Shown here: positions 10,076-20,686 of the stretch, one piece after another
How the letters are laid out: the number at the start of each line of letters is the position of its first letter
Position numbering within the stretch: the stretch's first letter is position 1
Origin: Basidiobolus ranarum
Lineage: Eukaryota; Basidiobolomycota; Basidiobolomycetes; Basidiobolales
Assembly (NCBI GenBank): GCA_040143965.1
Contig: JASJQH010007007.1
Span: 1-26,382, forward strand
Length of the DNA: 26,382 nt
Direction: 5' to 3'
Translations under genes and position numbers: made by a program
The notes under the pieces: generated by a model
The model's database searches: none
Told to the model about the DNA's origin: nothing
Seen by the model: the letters and a program-made list of their open reading frames with translations, nothing else

Positions 10076-10735
10076 TGTTGAAATTGGCATTGCCTAATTA
10101 CCTATATAGTCATATATAGCTTAGTATTTAGTTATCCTATATTGAACTAAGATATCACCTCAAGAGGAGTCTGTTGAAATTAGCTTTGCCTAAACACCTA
10201 TATAGTCATATATAGCTTAGTACTTAGTTATCTTATAATTCACTAAGATATTATCCATTATTCTCATAAGGAATTTACTTAGAAGTTTGAAGATATATAG
10301 ATTTTGATAACTTGTGCTAGAAGCCCCAAACTTTGCGCACATGTTCCTGGGACCTTCCTTAACACATTCTACACGTTTGTTTGTTTACATCTTGACAAAA
10401 CTATAAATGTCAACTTTCTACTCAATAAATCAATAAGTGAAAACTACCAATTCCTCTAATTCTCCAAACCACTTCCAACAGGCTCCCAAATACTTTAACA
10501 GAATCTACTTAGAATATTGACACAAACTTAGAAGTTCTCAGTTATATAGGTTTTGATAGCTTCTGCTAGAAGCCCCAAACTTTGCACACATGTTCCTGGG
10601 ACCTTCCTTAACACATTCTACGTGTTATTTTGTTTACATCTTGACAAAACTATAAATGTCAACTCAATAAGTGAAAACCACCAATTTCTCTAATTCTCCC
10701 AACCACTTCCAACAGGCTCCCAAAGTACTTTAACA
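10076..10735 (+). mobile_element. Solo LTR, family 1, interrupted by a nested LTR
   Basis: The 5' part (10076-10171) and 3' part (10501-10735) of one family 1 LTR are separated by a complete second copy at 10172-10500. The host begins TGTTGAAATT and ends CTTTAACA. Without the nested copy it is about the normal family length. No internal retrotransposon region is attached. It is more diverged than a fresh insertion and is older than the LTR inside it. Confidence 0.75.
10172..10500 (+). mobile_element. Complete nested solo LTR, family 1
   Basis: The element is 329 bases, beginning TGTTGAAATTAG and ending TACTTTAACA, with the TG...CA ends of LTRs. It is flanked by GAGTC and GAATC, a 5-base target duplication with one difference, so the ends are well defined. 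Inside are TATAAAT (10402-10408) and AATAAA (10424-10429), the promoter and poly(A) signals expected near the U3/R boundary. It is used here as the family reference. A 5-base duplication and TGTTG start are common in Ty1/copia LTRs, but the superfamily cannot be proved without internal sequence. Confidence 0.8.
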
Positions 10736-10833
10736 TTATCATCGCTTAAAGCAAACCATCATTTGAAATTTGAAATGAATACGCACTTCAGTTGGAAATT
10801 ATGCCAAATGACAGTATGCTTATACTCTAAGAG

Positions 10834-11284
10834 TATTACGAGAGATAAGGAAGTTATGTGTGGAGCTTTGAAGTGGTTTAAAAGTTGTGCTTGCTTGAAG
10901 ATTTTGGAGATATATGTAAAAGTTAACTGTAATATTTGATACATTTAGGGTTGATTGCTTTGTACAATATCATTTCTCCCTATGCCCAAAATGAGAGATA
11001 ATAACAACCAAGATATGTTCCTAGGGTTCTAAGAATGTACAGAAAAAAGTTTGATGAATTTGGGATAAGTTTGAAAGTTATGGTTTTGCTCAACATTACT
11101 GAGTTATATATACCAAGTAGCTGTTACAGTTTTTGTCCTGAGTATTTGGGATGAATTGGAGGTGTCTATGATAAATAGAAGAGATATGCAATTTGGACTG
11201 GTAGTTTTATTGAATCGAAAATAAGTGCTTATATTATGTTATGTTAAACAAGATATATGAGTACTTAATTCTAATATTTCAACA
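10834..11284 (-). mobile_element. Solo LTR-like relic, family 2
   Basis: Read on the minus strand it begins TGTTGAAATATTAG (11284 downward), includes a TATATATAAC box, and ends near 10834 in the segment shared with 9965-10075. The length of about 451 bases and the TGTTGAAA start are LTR-like. The 3' end is set by comparison with the other copy; no target duplication is visible. No coding sequence is present. Confidence 0.5.
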
Positions 11285-11378
11285 ATTTTGACATATGTAG
11301 CAATCAGTGGATAAGCAGCATTATATTATTATATTAGATATGTTAACAAACATTTTAAGAGTTGAAGATCTCCGCAGT

Positions 11379-11406
11379 ACTAGTGCGAATCAACTAGTGC
11401 GAATCA
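11379..11406 (+). repeat. 14-base perfect tandem duplication
   Basis: ACTAGTGCGAATCA occurs twice head to tail with no difference. It is probably a replication-slippage product or the footprint of a short insertion. Confidence 0.8.
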
Positions 11407-11830
11407 TTATGCCTTAGTAATATAAAAAAGGAAATCAACCAAGTAGAAATTATCCAGATATTCTGGAAGATTATGGCAATTGATCGGAAATGTGGCTTTT
11501 TCAGGCCAACCCTATAGAGTGTGACCCATACCTCATTCACCCATTCACCCATTCCTCATTCCATAATGTCAATTGAAAAAAGGCAATTTTCTTACAACCA
11601 TTTACCCAACTGTTCAACCTTCAATCATTTCAGTTGATACAACTATCTGGTTACCTTTGATTGCTTCGATAGATTACGATGGACTCATGCTCGATTCGTA
11701 CTTAAACAGGAATTGATCTTCGGTCATCTGCAGATATCCTATTTAGTAAATATATCGAAGAGTTTTCCGAACCTTCTAAATCGATATGTTATTACAAACA
11801 AATCACTTCTACCAAATGTATAATCTACTT

Positions 11831-11845
11831 AACCCTAACCCTAAC
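11831..11845 (-). repeat. Interstitial telomere-type repeat
   Basis: AACCCTAACCCTAAC on the + strand is two and a half TTAGGG units on the minus strand. It lies about 120 bases beyond the 3' end of the transporter gene and is the second such run in the window, in opposite orientation to 1035-1050. Confidence 0.6.
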
Positions 11846-11962
11846 GTACTGCATTGAATAGTCATTTTTATTTCGGAGATCGTTAAAGTGGGTATAAAAT
11901 ATAGACAAGAGAGTAAGCAAAAGTGCTTGCATATTGGCGGGAGTTTTCGCGTATAAAAATGA

Positions 11963-13504
11963 TCAACCATTAACTAATAATGGCATTCTATCGTGTGCTT
12001 CCCCGGTAGACGTTGGGCTTTCCAAAGAGTCATCGTTGTTGGTTTCCTTGGTATGGCTTTGTATAGAACAAAGAAGAATACCGGCCAAGAAACCACAAAA
12101 GGCCAAGATAATGAAGAATACTTGAATCGCTAGAAAATTACCTGTCCATACCCGGATCTTTGCAATGATCATAGGGACCCCGGTGATGGCTAGATTGAAT
12201 GAAATAACGCTGATCCCAATCCCGGTCCCAAGTTGTCGTTCATGTACAAGGCCAGGGACTGATGGCCACAAAGCAGCAGCAAATATAGAGTATCCTAATC
12301 CAAGCATGATGTATGGAATGACAGGGGTGATGGAAGTAAAGGCAAGTAAACTGTGAACCACCATGATGATTAACGCACTAAAAGTCATCAGTTCTCCGTG
12401 ATACCCGATTCGGTCTATAATTAGACCACACAGAGGAGTACCAAAGGATGATAGTAAACTGGGAATAGACATGACGGTGCCTGCGGTCTCTGGTTGGCCA
12501 GGGTATTTTTCGGATTGCAAGTAATCGGAAGATATGTACAAAAATGGTTGCACTGAGCCATATAATGTAACAGCTAGTATACAAAGTAACCAAAAGGCTG
12601 GCTTTAGGTTTAGTATATCTTTAAACCTGATCTTTCGATTTCCATCCGCAATGTTGCCTTTGTTTTCTAGATTCACGCCTGCCTGAATACGTGCTCGAGG
12701 ACTATCCATATGAATTAGAAGAGAGGAGCCAAGAGCCGACAACAAGCACATCCCCAATCCAAACCAAGCCACCATAGAGATATTTCCAAAGTAGTGGTAA
12801 AGCCTTGGGGAAACAATGGCATCTCCAGCAGCAGCCCATCGATCAAAAGTTAGATTCAAGGCCAAAGCAAAGGCAAGTAAACTACCACGAAACCAGTCAG
12901 TCGTTAATTTGTTCTGCACTATCTCCGAGCTGCCACTCCCAATTCCAAATAAAGTACGCCCTAGGCACATAATCCAGAATGTTTTCAGGCTAATTCCTAG
13001 AGCAAACAATGCATGCCCAATACATAAAATCATGGTGAAGAGAGTCAATGCAAATTTCGAGCCGATCTGATCTATTAAGATCCCACTAATAAACGGGAAT
13101 ACTATGTTGGGCAAAGAGGTGACAGAGAACAGTAAATTTACTTTGTATTGCCAGTCGTCCAAGTCGATCTCCATGTGTTGCCTTAGTTCGCGGTTAAGCA
13201 CACCTGGCATGTCATAGCAAAAGTAGCTACCAACCAAGATAGAACACGCAGCGATGAGAAACGCCCCACGATATACATTGGTGGCTTTTTTGATGTTGGG
13301 TTTTGTTCTCAAGGACTTATCCTTCTTGGCATATGTGTAAGAGCAACCTCCGCAATCAGAAGTCATGATGTTACAGCAAGGTAAAAAATAGTATCTAAAA
13401 AAGCCCAAGATGCGTCTACAAGGGAGCTGTAAAGAAAAATATCTCGAAAGGGAAGCACAAATGAGAATGCGTCTAAAGGAAACCAATCTAAGAAAATGAT
13501 ACAA
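11963..13504 (-). CDS. MFSD1-like major facilitator transporter
   Basis: The open frame gives 513 residues with about 12 hydrophobic segments. The YRGAFLIAACSILVGSYFCYD opening, SLPNIVFPFISGILIDQIG, GRTLFGIGSGSSEIVQNKL and DWFRGSLLAFALALNLTFDR are typical of the MFSD1 branch, whose animal member is a lysosomal dipeptide transporter; the substrate here is inferred only. A second ATG at 13366 (Met47, MTSDCGG) gives 467 residues and is the more likely start, because the 46 residues before it resemble no family N-terminus and may be 5' UTR. The C-terminal tail ends DRMPLLVNG, with a DxxxLL dileucine sorting motif that would suit vacuolar targeting. Single exon. Transcribed away from the potassium channel gene, with an intergenic gap of 700 to 850 bases. 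Confidence 0.88.
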   Translation of the reverse strand: MYHFLRLVSFRRILICASLSRYFSLQLPCRRILGFFRYYFLPCCNIMTSDCGGCSYTYAKKDKSLRTKPNIKKATNVYRGAFLIAACSILVGSYFCYDMPGVLNRELRQHMEIDLDDWQYKVNLLFSVTSLPNIVFPFISGILIDQIGSKFALTLFTMILCIGHALFALGISLKTFWIMCLGRTLFGIGSGSSEIVQNKLTTDWFRGSLLAFALALNLTFDRWAAAGDAIVSPRLYHYFGNISMVAWFGLGMCLLSALGSSLLIHMDSPRARIQAGVNLENKGNIADGNRKIRFKDILNLKPAFWLLCILAVTLYGSVQPFLYISSDYLQSEKYPGQPETAGTVMSIPSLLSSFGTPLCGLIIDRIGYHGELMTFSALIIMVVHSLLAFTSITPVIPYIMLGLGYSIFAAALWPSVPGLVHERQLGTGIGISVISFNLAITGVPMIIAKIRVWTGNFLAIQVFFIILAFCGFLAGILLCSIQSHTKETNNDDSLESPTSTGEAHDRMPLLVNG

Positions 13505-14216
13505 AGTATTAACAACTAACTAGACACAAGGAGCATTCACAACAAAAGGTGATTTATAGCAAACACCAAACGAAATCTCTGCCGAAGAACTCTATCTATT
13601 GCTGCAGCATCTGTTCTCTTCTGTCGGTGGTGCATCCTTGCTTGTCGGATATCTCGACTTGATCCAGATTAATCAGTTGTACGTTGCTCAGTCTGAATTC
13701 AGGTTCACATTGTGATGTACTGTTTATTTGAAACATGCCATAGCTACATCATGAAACACATTGAAATCCCCTAAACATTCATACTATCTTAATGTGACTG
13801 ATAAGGTCAGATGACTCTTTTCTATACGATGGATTGTATTTTTAGTTTCAGAATATTCCACCATCATGTGACCAATCAATGACCTGTATGTCTTATTCTC
13901 TGAGATCCCTTGAAACTTGGTACTGTGATCCTGGAAATGTCAAGATAGAGTGACTCGATCGGGTTACTGCAAATAGGAAGAGTATTTTGGATCAAACCAA
14001 AGTTGTTCAAGAAAGTCTTGGAAGATGGGAAACGTTTCCATTTTTAGAAGATCATGTCAAGTATTTATAGGCGAACTCGAATCTTTCTATTTTCGTATTA
14101 TCGTGCTCTCTGCACATATTTTCATGACAGCGTTTTTGAAGCAGTAAAGCTCAACTCTTTATATATATATATATCTTTCGCTTATCAGAACATTTATTGT
14201 TCGTAACTTTTCACAT
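13505..14216. other. Divergent promoter region
   Basis: The 712 bases between the divergent transporter (-) and channel (+) genes hold no gene. Just before the channel ATG is a TA-dinucleotide run (14158-14174) that can act as its TATA element, about 43 bases upstream. Confidence 0.5.
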
Positions 14217-17200
14217 ATGAGTAGTTCTCATTATGATAACATGGAGGCTGCAGCTGACTGTGGGGAACTTAATGTGGACGATAGTCAAATGGACTGGGTG
14301 AAACATAAGAAAAGTGATGATCCTTTGCTGACAAAAACTTGCCAGGCTCCCAAGCCTCCTACTAGGCAAGCTTTTCATCGTTATAATACAGATACAGCTC
14401 GCGTGAGAACTATACCCGCGGTTGGAACCAGAACTACTCGAAGTGAGTTTTCAACATTTGGAAAACGGGACGCAAATGATCCAGTATTTCAAGCTTTAGA
14501 CGAAAAGTATTCATAGTCTTGATTTCTCCCTTACTTCACTTTTTCTCACACACGAACTCCTTTCTTAATAGCTCTCCAGAACTTCATGCGTTAAGCGAAA
14601 AGAGACAAATGAGCCTTCTACAAGTTCTTCGAACCCGACATGGTTGGACATACGATGCAATTCGAGACGAATATAAGTCACGAAAAGAGAGGCAGCGGTC
14701 AGTTGAAGTAAAAATATACTATTTACCCAAACTCTTACCTAATCTCACGATTTCTCTATTCCAGTAAAAATGAACGTGGTCATAGTTTCCGCAGTTATAT
14801 CAAAACACTGCTGAACTACGAGTTCTACCAAGACAAATTTTTAAGCTTTGTAAATTCTCAACAGCGACGAATTTTCTTTGTGAGTTATCAGTAAACTATA
14901 TCCTGAGTTGATGACAGAATAGATAATAATGGATATTTATAGATCATACTTGATTTGATCGCCGATGCTTTGTTTTGTGTCTTGTACTTGGTAGAAATGC
15001 AGATGTCGGATGTAACCGAATTCTCACCCACATGGCTCTGGATACAACGCCCGGCTGTTGTTTGGTACTTGATGATTGCCATGACTTGTGAAAATATCAT
15101 CTCCCGCCTCTTACGTTAGTACTAGTACAGCTATCACCAGCATACATCAATCATCATTAACTGACTTTCATGCAGGGATTACTTTCAGCCCAGGGAGTAG
15201 GTAACATAATCTAACATACACATGAAATAGTAGAGTCGAGATTAACGGGGCAAATCGGGTGATTTTAGATGGTCTGTTATTATTAGTTTATACACGTTCC
15301 TGGATTTAATTACTGGGGTTCCAGTGATTTGTAGTATTTTCTTAACGCACGGACAGTATTTATACGGTAAATTACATGAAGCTCATCTCCGAATTGCTCC
15401 AAAGATTGCTAAATCTCTTTTGTTAAGTTCCGTACTTTCTTCGAAGTATTGTAGTGGTGTGGCGTATTAAGCGTGCGCTCAATATTCGCATGGATTCCGG
15501 AGTCGCTGGTTTGTATTCGGAGATCACGTTTAATTATGACCAGAACTAATGCTATGAATTCAGATAAACTCTATGATCCGCTGCTGATGAAGCTCACTGT
15601 ATTGGTGGCTTACATCGTCATCATTGTCTACAACGGCATGGCAGCGTTCCAGTACTTTGAACTGATGTTCGGAAACAAGAACTACGAAATCATTGACAGC
15701 TTTTACTTTACAATCATTACTGTGTCCACTGTCGGTTATGGTGACATAGCCCCGAACTCCATACCCGCCAAATTCGTAGTGATTGTATTGATCATTGTTG
15801 TCGTGACCATCTTGCCGGGGCTGATTTCGGATACCATCGAAACCTTGAACCAAAAAAAAGGTAAGTCTGCTGAATTGCAGGTATTACTTACTAGTATTAA
15901 CCAATATGATCCCAAACAGCTGGCGGAGGTTCGTATGATAAGAATCAAAGCAGCAACCTTATAGTCGTATGTGGATCATTCGATCGCATACAACGGGTGC
16001 AAGATGTTCTCAATGGGTTTCTCCATCAAGAAAGACAATCGGCTATGACGAACCTGGTGTTCCTTGGGTGTGACCAGCCTACGGTACAAGTCAGTACACT
16101 CTTGAATACGCCTGCTTACAAGGGCCGAGTGACTTACTTGCAAGGATCTGTTTTGGTATGAATTGATTCGAAGAATTCTTACCCGAGTTTTTATTGATGT
16201 TCTTCGGTTTGGTCATAGGATACTCGAGATTTGCAGAGAGCCTGTGTGGAAAAAGCCCAGGCTGTATTTCTTCTCTCTGGTATTTACTTGGTAAACGTGT
16301 ATTTTGAGGGGAACTAATCTAACAATAGATTAAACAGATCGCGACGCAGAAGATACCATCGAAGAAGATGAAAATAATACTCTTCGAGTTTGGTCTATTC
16401 ATATTCATGCCTCCCACGTTCCCATCTATACCTACAATCTGCATCCGTATACTTCCATTTACCAGAAAAGTGTCACGAAGCAAACCATTTGTCCCAAGGA
16501 GTTCCAGCAAGTAAGCGCTCATCACCCACATCTGTATTCCATACACCCTTACTAACCTGTTCTTACACGTAGGCTCTGATTGGACATAACTGTCTTTACA
16601 AGGGATCGGCCACATTGATTTTAAATCTATTGTATAACAGTCGACCTATCGACAAATACTCTGAGCCATGGCAAGCTCAATATGGTATTGTTACCTCAAT
16701 CTTTGTAATCTCTGCCAAAACACCAGTATACTGATTGTGAGAAACATTAGATGACGGTTCAGGTAACGAAATCTACTCAGGTCACGTTAATCCGGTATTT
16801 GTTGGGAAGCCTTTTGCTTATGTCTCCTGGGTAAGTATGAGCTGCCACTTTGCCAGTGCTCCAATGTGTTAACCTGGATCTCTCGTAGTATATATATCAA
16901 GAGTTCCAAGCGATACTGTTCGCAGTAAACGTATATGTCAAGAGATCGGATACTCATCATCTTGTTCTCAACCCTGGCAGTCATTATGAACTTGACTCTA
17001 AAGATATCTGCTATTATATCAGTCAAAGTCCTCAGGAAGTCCAAGATATCTCCAACATGGTAAATATCTTGTGGGTTGAATCTCTGATGGAGTTGTCTAA
17101 CATGCATCTATTCTAGACCCCTAGTGAGTTTGAAAACTCTTTGAATCACATTCAATACTTAACTCCAACTGAACAAGATCTGCTAACAAACCCACACGCC

Positions 17201-18588
17201 TCATCTAAACACTCTTGTTGCAAGCGAAAATCAATCATAGGCAGATTTCCTTCGATCAACCCTAATATCATTATTGGTCAACCTGTACCTCTCTATGAGC
17301 AGTCCGTGACGCCATTGTGTCATTTGCTCAAGTACCCGATTGATACAGTCGATCAGATGATCTTGAGCGATGCACGTCGAATGGCTGGTCATATATTGAT
17401 TTGCTCTGGCTTTTCAAACCCATTCCGTTTGATATGTACCTTGAGGTAAGTAGTTCGACATACGGAGGTGTTTGAAAGCTCATTGTTGACCACCAACCTC
17501 TAGAGCTGCCCACATCACAGAATCAGAACACCGCACCATTGTTATTCTACGTAGCACACCTCCCTCCGAATCTGACGTAAAAACCCTAGGAGCTTTCCCC
17601 GATGTTTTCTTTGTTGTTGTAAGTTTTCGACACTAGCCGCGTTATCGTCAGATTGATTCCAATATTTTCTGGTTATTAGGGACAAAAAAGAAGCGAGCAG
17701 GATCTGCTTCGAGCCGGTATACTTGGGGCCAGCAGAATTATTATATTGCGAAAACAAGATTTCTCCCAGAAACATAACGAATATGTAGATACAACAGTCA
17801 TGTAATACACTTACCCTTTAGTTCATCGACTTCCAAGAAAATCCATTAATCTTTGAGGATTCTTTAGTATGTGCAATCAACTGGTCAGAAGAATTTTGAA
17901 GCAACATGATGAAAGTAAATACATCATCGTAGAGATAGGTTCGTAAACTTCGATGCTAAATGGAATAACTGTCAGAAACTGTTACTAAATAGCTCCATAT
18001 CAGTCGAGCAAGCAAACGTCAAACTGCTGCAAGCTACCAATTCCCATCACAGGGACAAATTTACCAACATCTTTACCCACACAAGTAGCTATGCATCTGG
18101 CCAGGTCTTTGTGGATTGCTCTATAGATCATCTATTTTACCAAGTTCGTAAGCATTTCTCAACTTGTCGAAGTTCCACTCTAACATCATGTTCTATTAGA
18201 GCTATCACAATGGAGCCATTATGAAAATAGTCAAACTTCTTTGCGGCTTGCGTAGCCAGAAAGACATCGCCTTTGATACCAAGCTGAATATAACATCTTC
18301 GTATTTGTGTTATATACAAGTACCACCAAAATTCGTGGTATGTACTAATCATCAGTCCTCTTATACCATCACGACCTTACGTGAATTCTTTTGCTGATTT
18401 AGGGTAGACCTTACGATGCGCTATATAGAGAACTCGCCACCGAGCAAGGGATCATTCCTCTAGGTCTGCTACGTGCCCCAAGCATGGACCTTGGCAATAT
18501 TTCCCCTTTTGTCTTGACGAACCCTGTGCCAGCCATTTTGCTCCGAGATCATGATTTGATTTATGTGTTGAAGGTTTCATTTGATTAA
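14217..18588 (+). CDS. BK/Slo-type potassium channel with RCK domains
   Basis: I assembled 21 exons giving 1050 residues: 14217-14506, 14572-14697, 14765-14879, 14943-15114, 15176-15200, 15269-15366, 15428-15508, 15564-15860, 15920-16155, 16219-16279, 16338-16510, 16573-16684, 16751-16830, 16889-17059, 17117-17445, 17504-17618, 17680-17801, 17868-17942, 17993-18143, 18200-18337, 18403-18588. All 20 introns are GT-AG, 50-68 bases, and keep frame. The product has a polar N-terminus (about 1-170), S1 (about 172-198), S2 (214-236), S3 (243-268), an S4-like VPYFLRSIVVVWRIKRALNI (from about 276), S5, the pore TVSTVGYGD with filter at 358-363, and S6. Two RCK-type regulatory regions follow (NLIVVCGSF near 413, GHILICSGF near 769). 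It should pass K+ across a membrane under voltage or ligand control. No Asp-rich calcium bowl is evident, so calcium gating is uncertain. Confidence 0.9.
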
Positions 18589-19010
18589 TGCCTAATAATG
18601 TGTGTTCGTGTGAGTGCTTTTGCAGCTACCTTGTCTTCAGTTTTGACATTCATATCCATGTCGCTGTTATCTGAATTAACATTTGGTTGGATCCATCATT
18701 GTTCTGTTGGCTGCTATGTCACATGATCGTTCTACGATAACACTATCTTCTGCGACATACGGAATTCGTTGACTGTACCAGTGCCACTGCAGTGTTAGAT
18801 ACCTATTTAAAGATTCTTCGCTTAATGTTGCGTACATGTTGCACTTTCGAATATAGAACAATCACTAAAGGAATCATTGCAGGATTTCTAACCAATCCCC
18901 AAATATATCAATCAAAAAAAATTCCTAGAAAAATTTATTCATTTATATTTGCTTGATTTCATACCATACTATACCATACTATATTCAACCGCAAGAACGA
19001 ATACTAAATC
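18589..19010. other. Intergenic between channel and reductase genes
   Basis: These 422 bases contain no gene. They hold the channel 3' end and the reductase promoter, with an AT-rich TTTATATTT box near 18940 and a tandem ATACCATACT repeat at about 18961-18982, shortly before the next ATG. Confidence 0.5.
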
Positions 19011-20089
19011 ATGTTTGCACGTCGTGGCTTAAATACCTTCTTTCGACAAACTCAGCGTAGCTATGCAACAGCTAACCCAAAAAAAATCCAATACAACAGT
19101 CTAAAGCCATATGTATTAGTAGGGACTGGTTTATGCTTGGGTGGGTATGGGCTTTTAAGCTATCAAAAGAGCGGTACTGCTGCTATCGATTCTGATTGTT
19201 ATACTCCTTTGTCCATTCAAGAAATCAAGAAAGTCAACCACGATACTAGAATCTATAAATTAGCCTACAAAAATAAGAACGCTTGTGTTGAAATTCCCCT
19301 CTCTAGTTCGGTATATGTAAAAGATGATTCTATGCAAATCATGCGACCTTTCACACCTGTTTCTGATTCGGACACAAAAGGCCACTTAGAATTACTGATT
19401 AAACTTTATCCAGACGGCTCCATGTCCCAATTTTTGAAGGATCGAACGGTTGGAGATATACTTGAGGTCCGTGGCCCCATTATAAATTGGGAATATCAAC
19501 CTAATTCTTATCGGGAAATTGGAATGGTAAACTTTATAGACTAATTAAGTTTTATGGCACTTTAACCTTATACTAATGTTGTCTTGTGGATCATGTTACT
19601 ATGAAAGGTTGCGGGTGGTACTGGTATAACCCCTATGTATCAAATTATTCGAGGCATTCTACGCAATCCGGAGGATAAAACTAAGATTTCATTAATTTAT
19701 GCCAACCGTAGCGAAGAAGACATCCTTCTACGTCAAGAACTGGAGTCCTTGGCAAAGAACCATGCCGATCAATTTACCCTCTACTTTGTGGTGGATAAAG
19801 CGACTGAAGTTGAAAAATGGAGCCAGGGAGTTGGTTTCATTACTAAAGACATGCTTTCTCAACAGTTACCCAAACCTGGAGATGGCATCAAAGTTCTTGT
19901 GTGTGGCCCTGAAGGGTAATTTTACTTTAATTGAGAATTTTTGTTTCTTCTTGATACTTAACGAGCCTTTTCTTTGATAGATTGATGCGTCATATCTCTG
20001 GCCAGCGTGCTCGCGATTGGTCTCAGGGCTTAGTAAGTGGACTGTTACAAGAGCTGGACTACACTCCAGAACACGTTCATAAATTTTAA
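19011..20089 (+). CDS. NADH-cytochrome b5 reductase family, mitochondrial
   Basis: Three exons (19011-19526, 19608-19915, 19981-20089; introns of 81 and 65 bases) give 310 residues. The N-terminus (MFARRGLNTFFRQTQRSYAT) is basic and Ser/Thr-rich like a mitochondrial presequence, followed by a probable membrane anchor (about 34-51). The FAD-binding motif is RPFTPVSD (112-119), with Phe where most members have Tyr. LELLIKLYPDGSMSQFL follows, then the NADH-binding VAGGTGITP (173-181), CGPEG at 271-275 and a C-terminal Phe. It should pass electrons from NADH via FAD to a b5-type acceptor. The usual G..GQH motif before the FAD site is not seen; residues 93-110 read VEIPLSSSVYVKDDSMQI instead. This suggests a paralogue distinct from the standard CBR1 and MCR1 enzymes. 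Confidence 0.9.
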
Positions 20090-20686
20090 TCACTTCAAAT
20101 GGATCTCATATTTATGAAGTTGAATTGCATGCACATCTCATTAATAGAGCAACTACGTATTGCCCAATAATCATCATCAATCAAACAAGCAAAGAATAAA
20201 TCGCATTGGAACTAATCGCTACTTTGTGTGTAGTTCTCATTGGCATTTGAGTATTTGAGTTGTTAACAATTACTTGTTGTGATCATTGGAATAAAGCGAT
20301 CCTATTGGGTAAAATGTTGGTACGTTTAAACCCAAACTATTTTACACACTTTTATAGGTAAGCCTAACAGGTTCAGGTCTGTGACGTATACCTACTATGG
20401 TGCGGGAACAGCCCACATTTTCCGTTGTCCATGGCCAATATGCATTGGAATTAAGGTTCGATTCCGAACTCAAATGCCATATATGGAGCCTGGGGTGCTG
20501 GGTTCCTTCACATCGTTCGTTCACTGATTTTATCATTATAAATTTTCAATTTCTACCTGTTCCCATTGTCCCCTTCAGAATTAAATTACACGCGGCTTTG
20601 ATAGCATTTTTCAAGTGGTTCCCAATTTTGAGTGGTGCTGAACTTGACCTTTTATCTTTTTCTCTTATACTGTGTGTTGAATAGAA
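20090..20686. other. Intergenic, SEC21 promoter
   Basis: The 597 bases between the reductase stop and the SEC21 start contain no gene I can support. A 95-codon open frame at 20397-20684 has no homology I recognise and runs into the SEC21 leader. Confidence 0.5.

Larger units (their letters stand above)
11285..11962. other. Intergenic, short repeats, no gene
   Basis: No gene is seen. The stretch contains an exact 14-base tandem duplication at 11379-11406, a CATTCACC-type short repeat near 11533-11555 and a telomere-like run at 11831-11845. The right part is the 3' flank of the leftward-transcribed transporter gene. Confidence 0.5.

Noticed and set aside
7600-13504. A GlcNAc-utilisation cluster formed by the deacetylase and the neighbouring transporter
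   Set aside because: The transporter belongs to the MFSD1-like branch and not to the Ngt1-type GlcNAc permeases. The genes are 3 kb apart and separated by LTR relics.
15367-15454. Alternative longer intron in the channel gene ending at 15454
   Set aside because: It also keeps frame but deletes the conserved VPYFLR segment at the start of S4. The acceptor at 15426-15427 restores it.
20440-20475. Resemblance of AAGGTTCGATTCCGA and nearby TACCTACTATGGT to 18S rRNA segments
   Set aside because: Only about 15 bases match and the surrounding sequence does not align with 18S rRNA. Probably chance in the SEC21 promoter.
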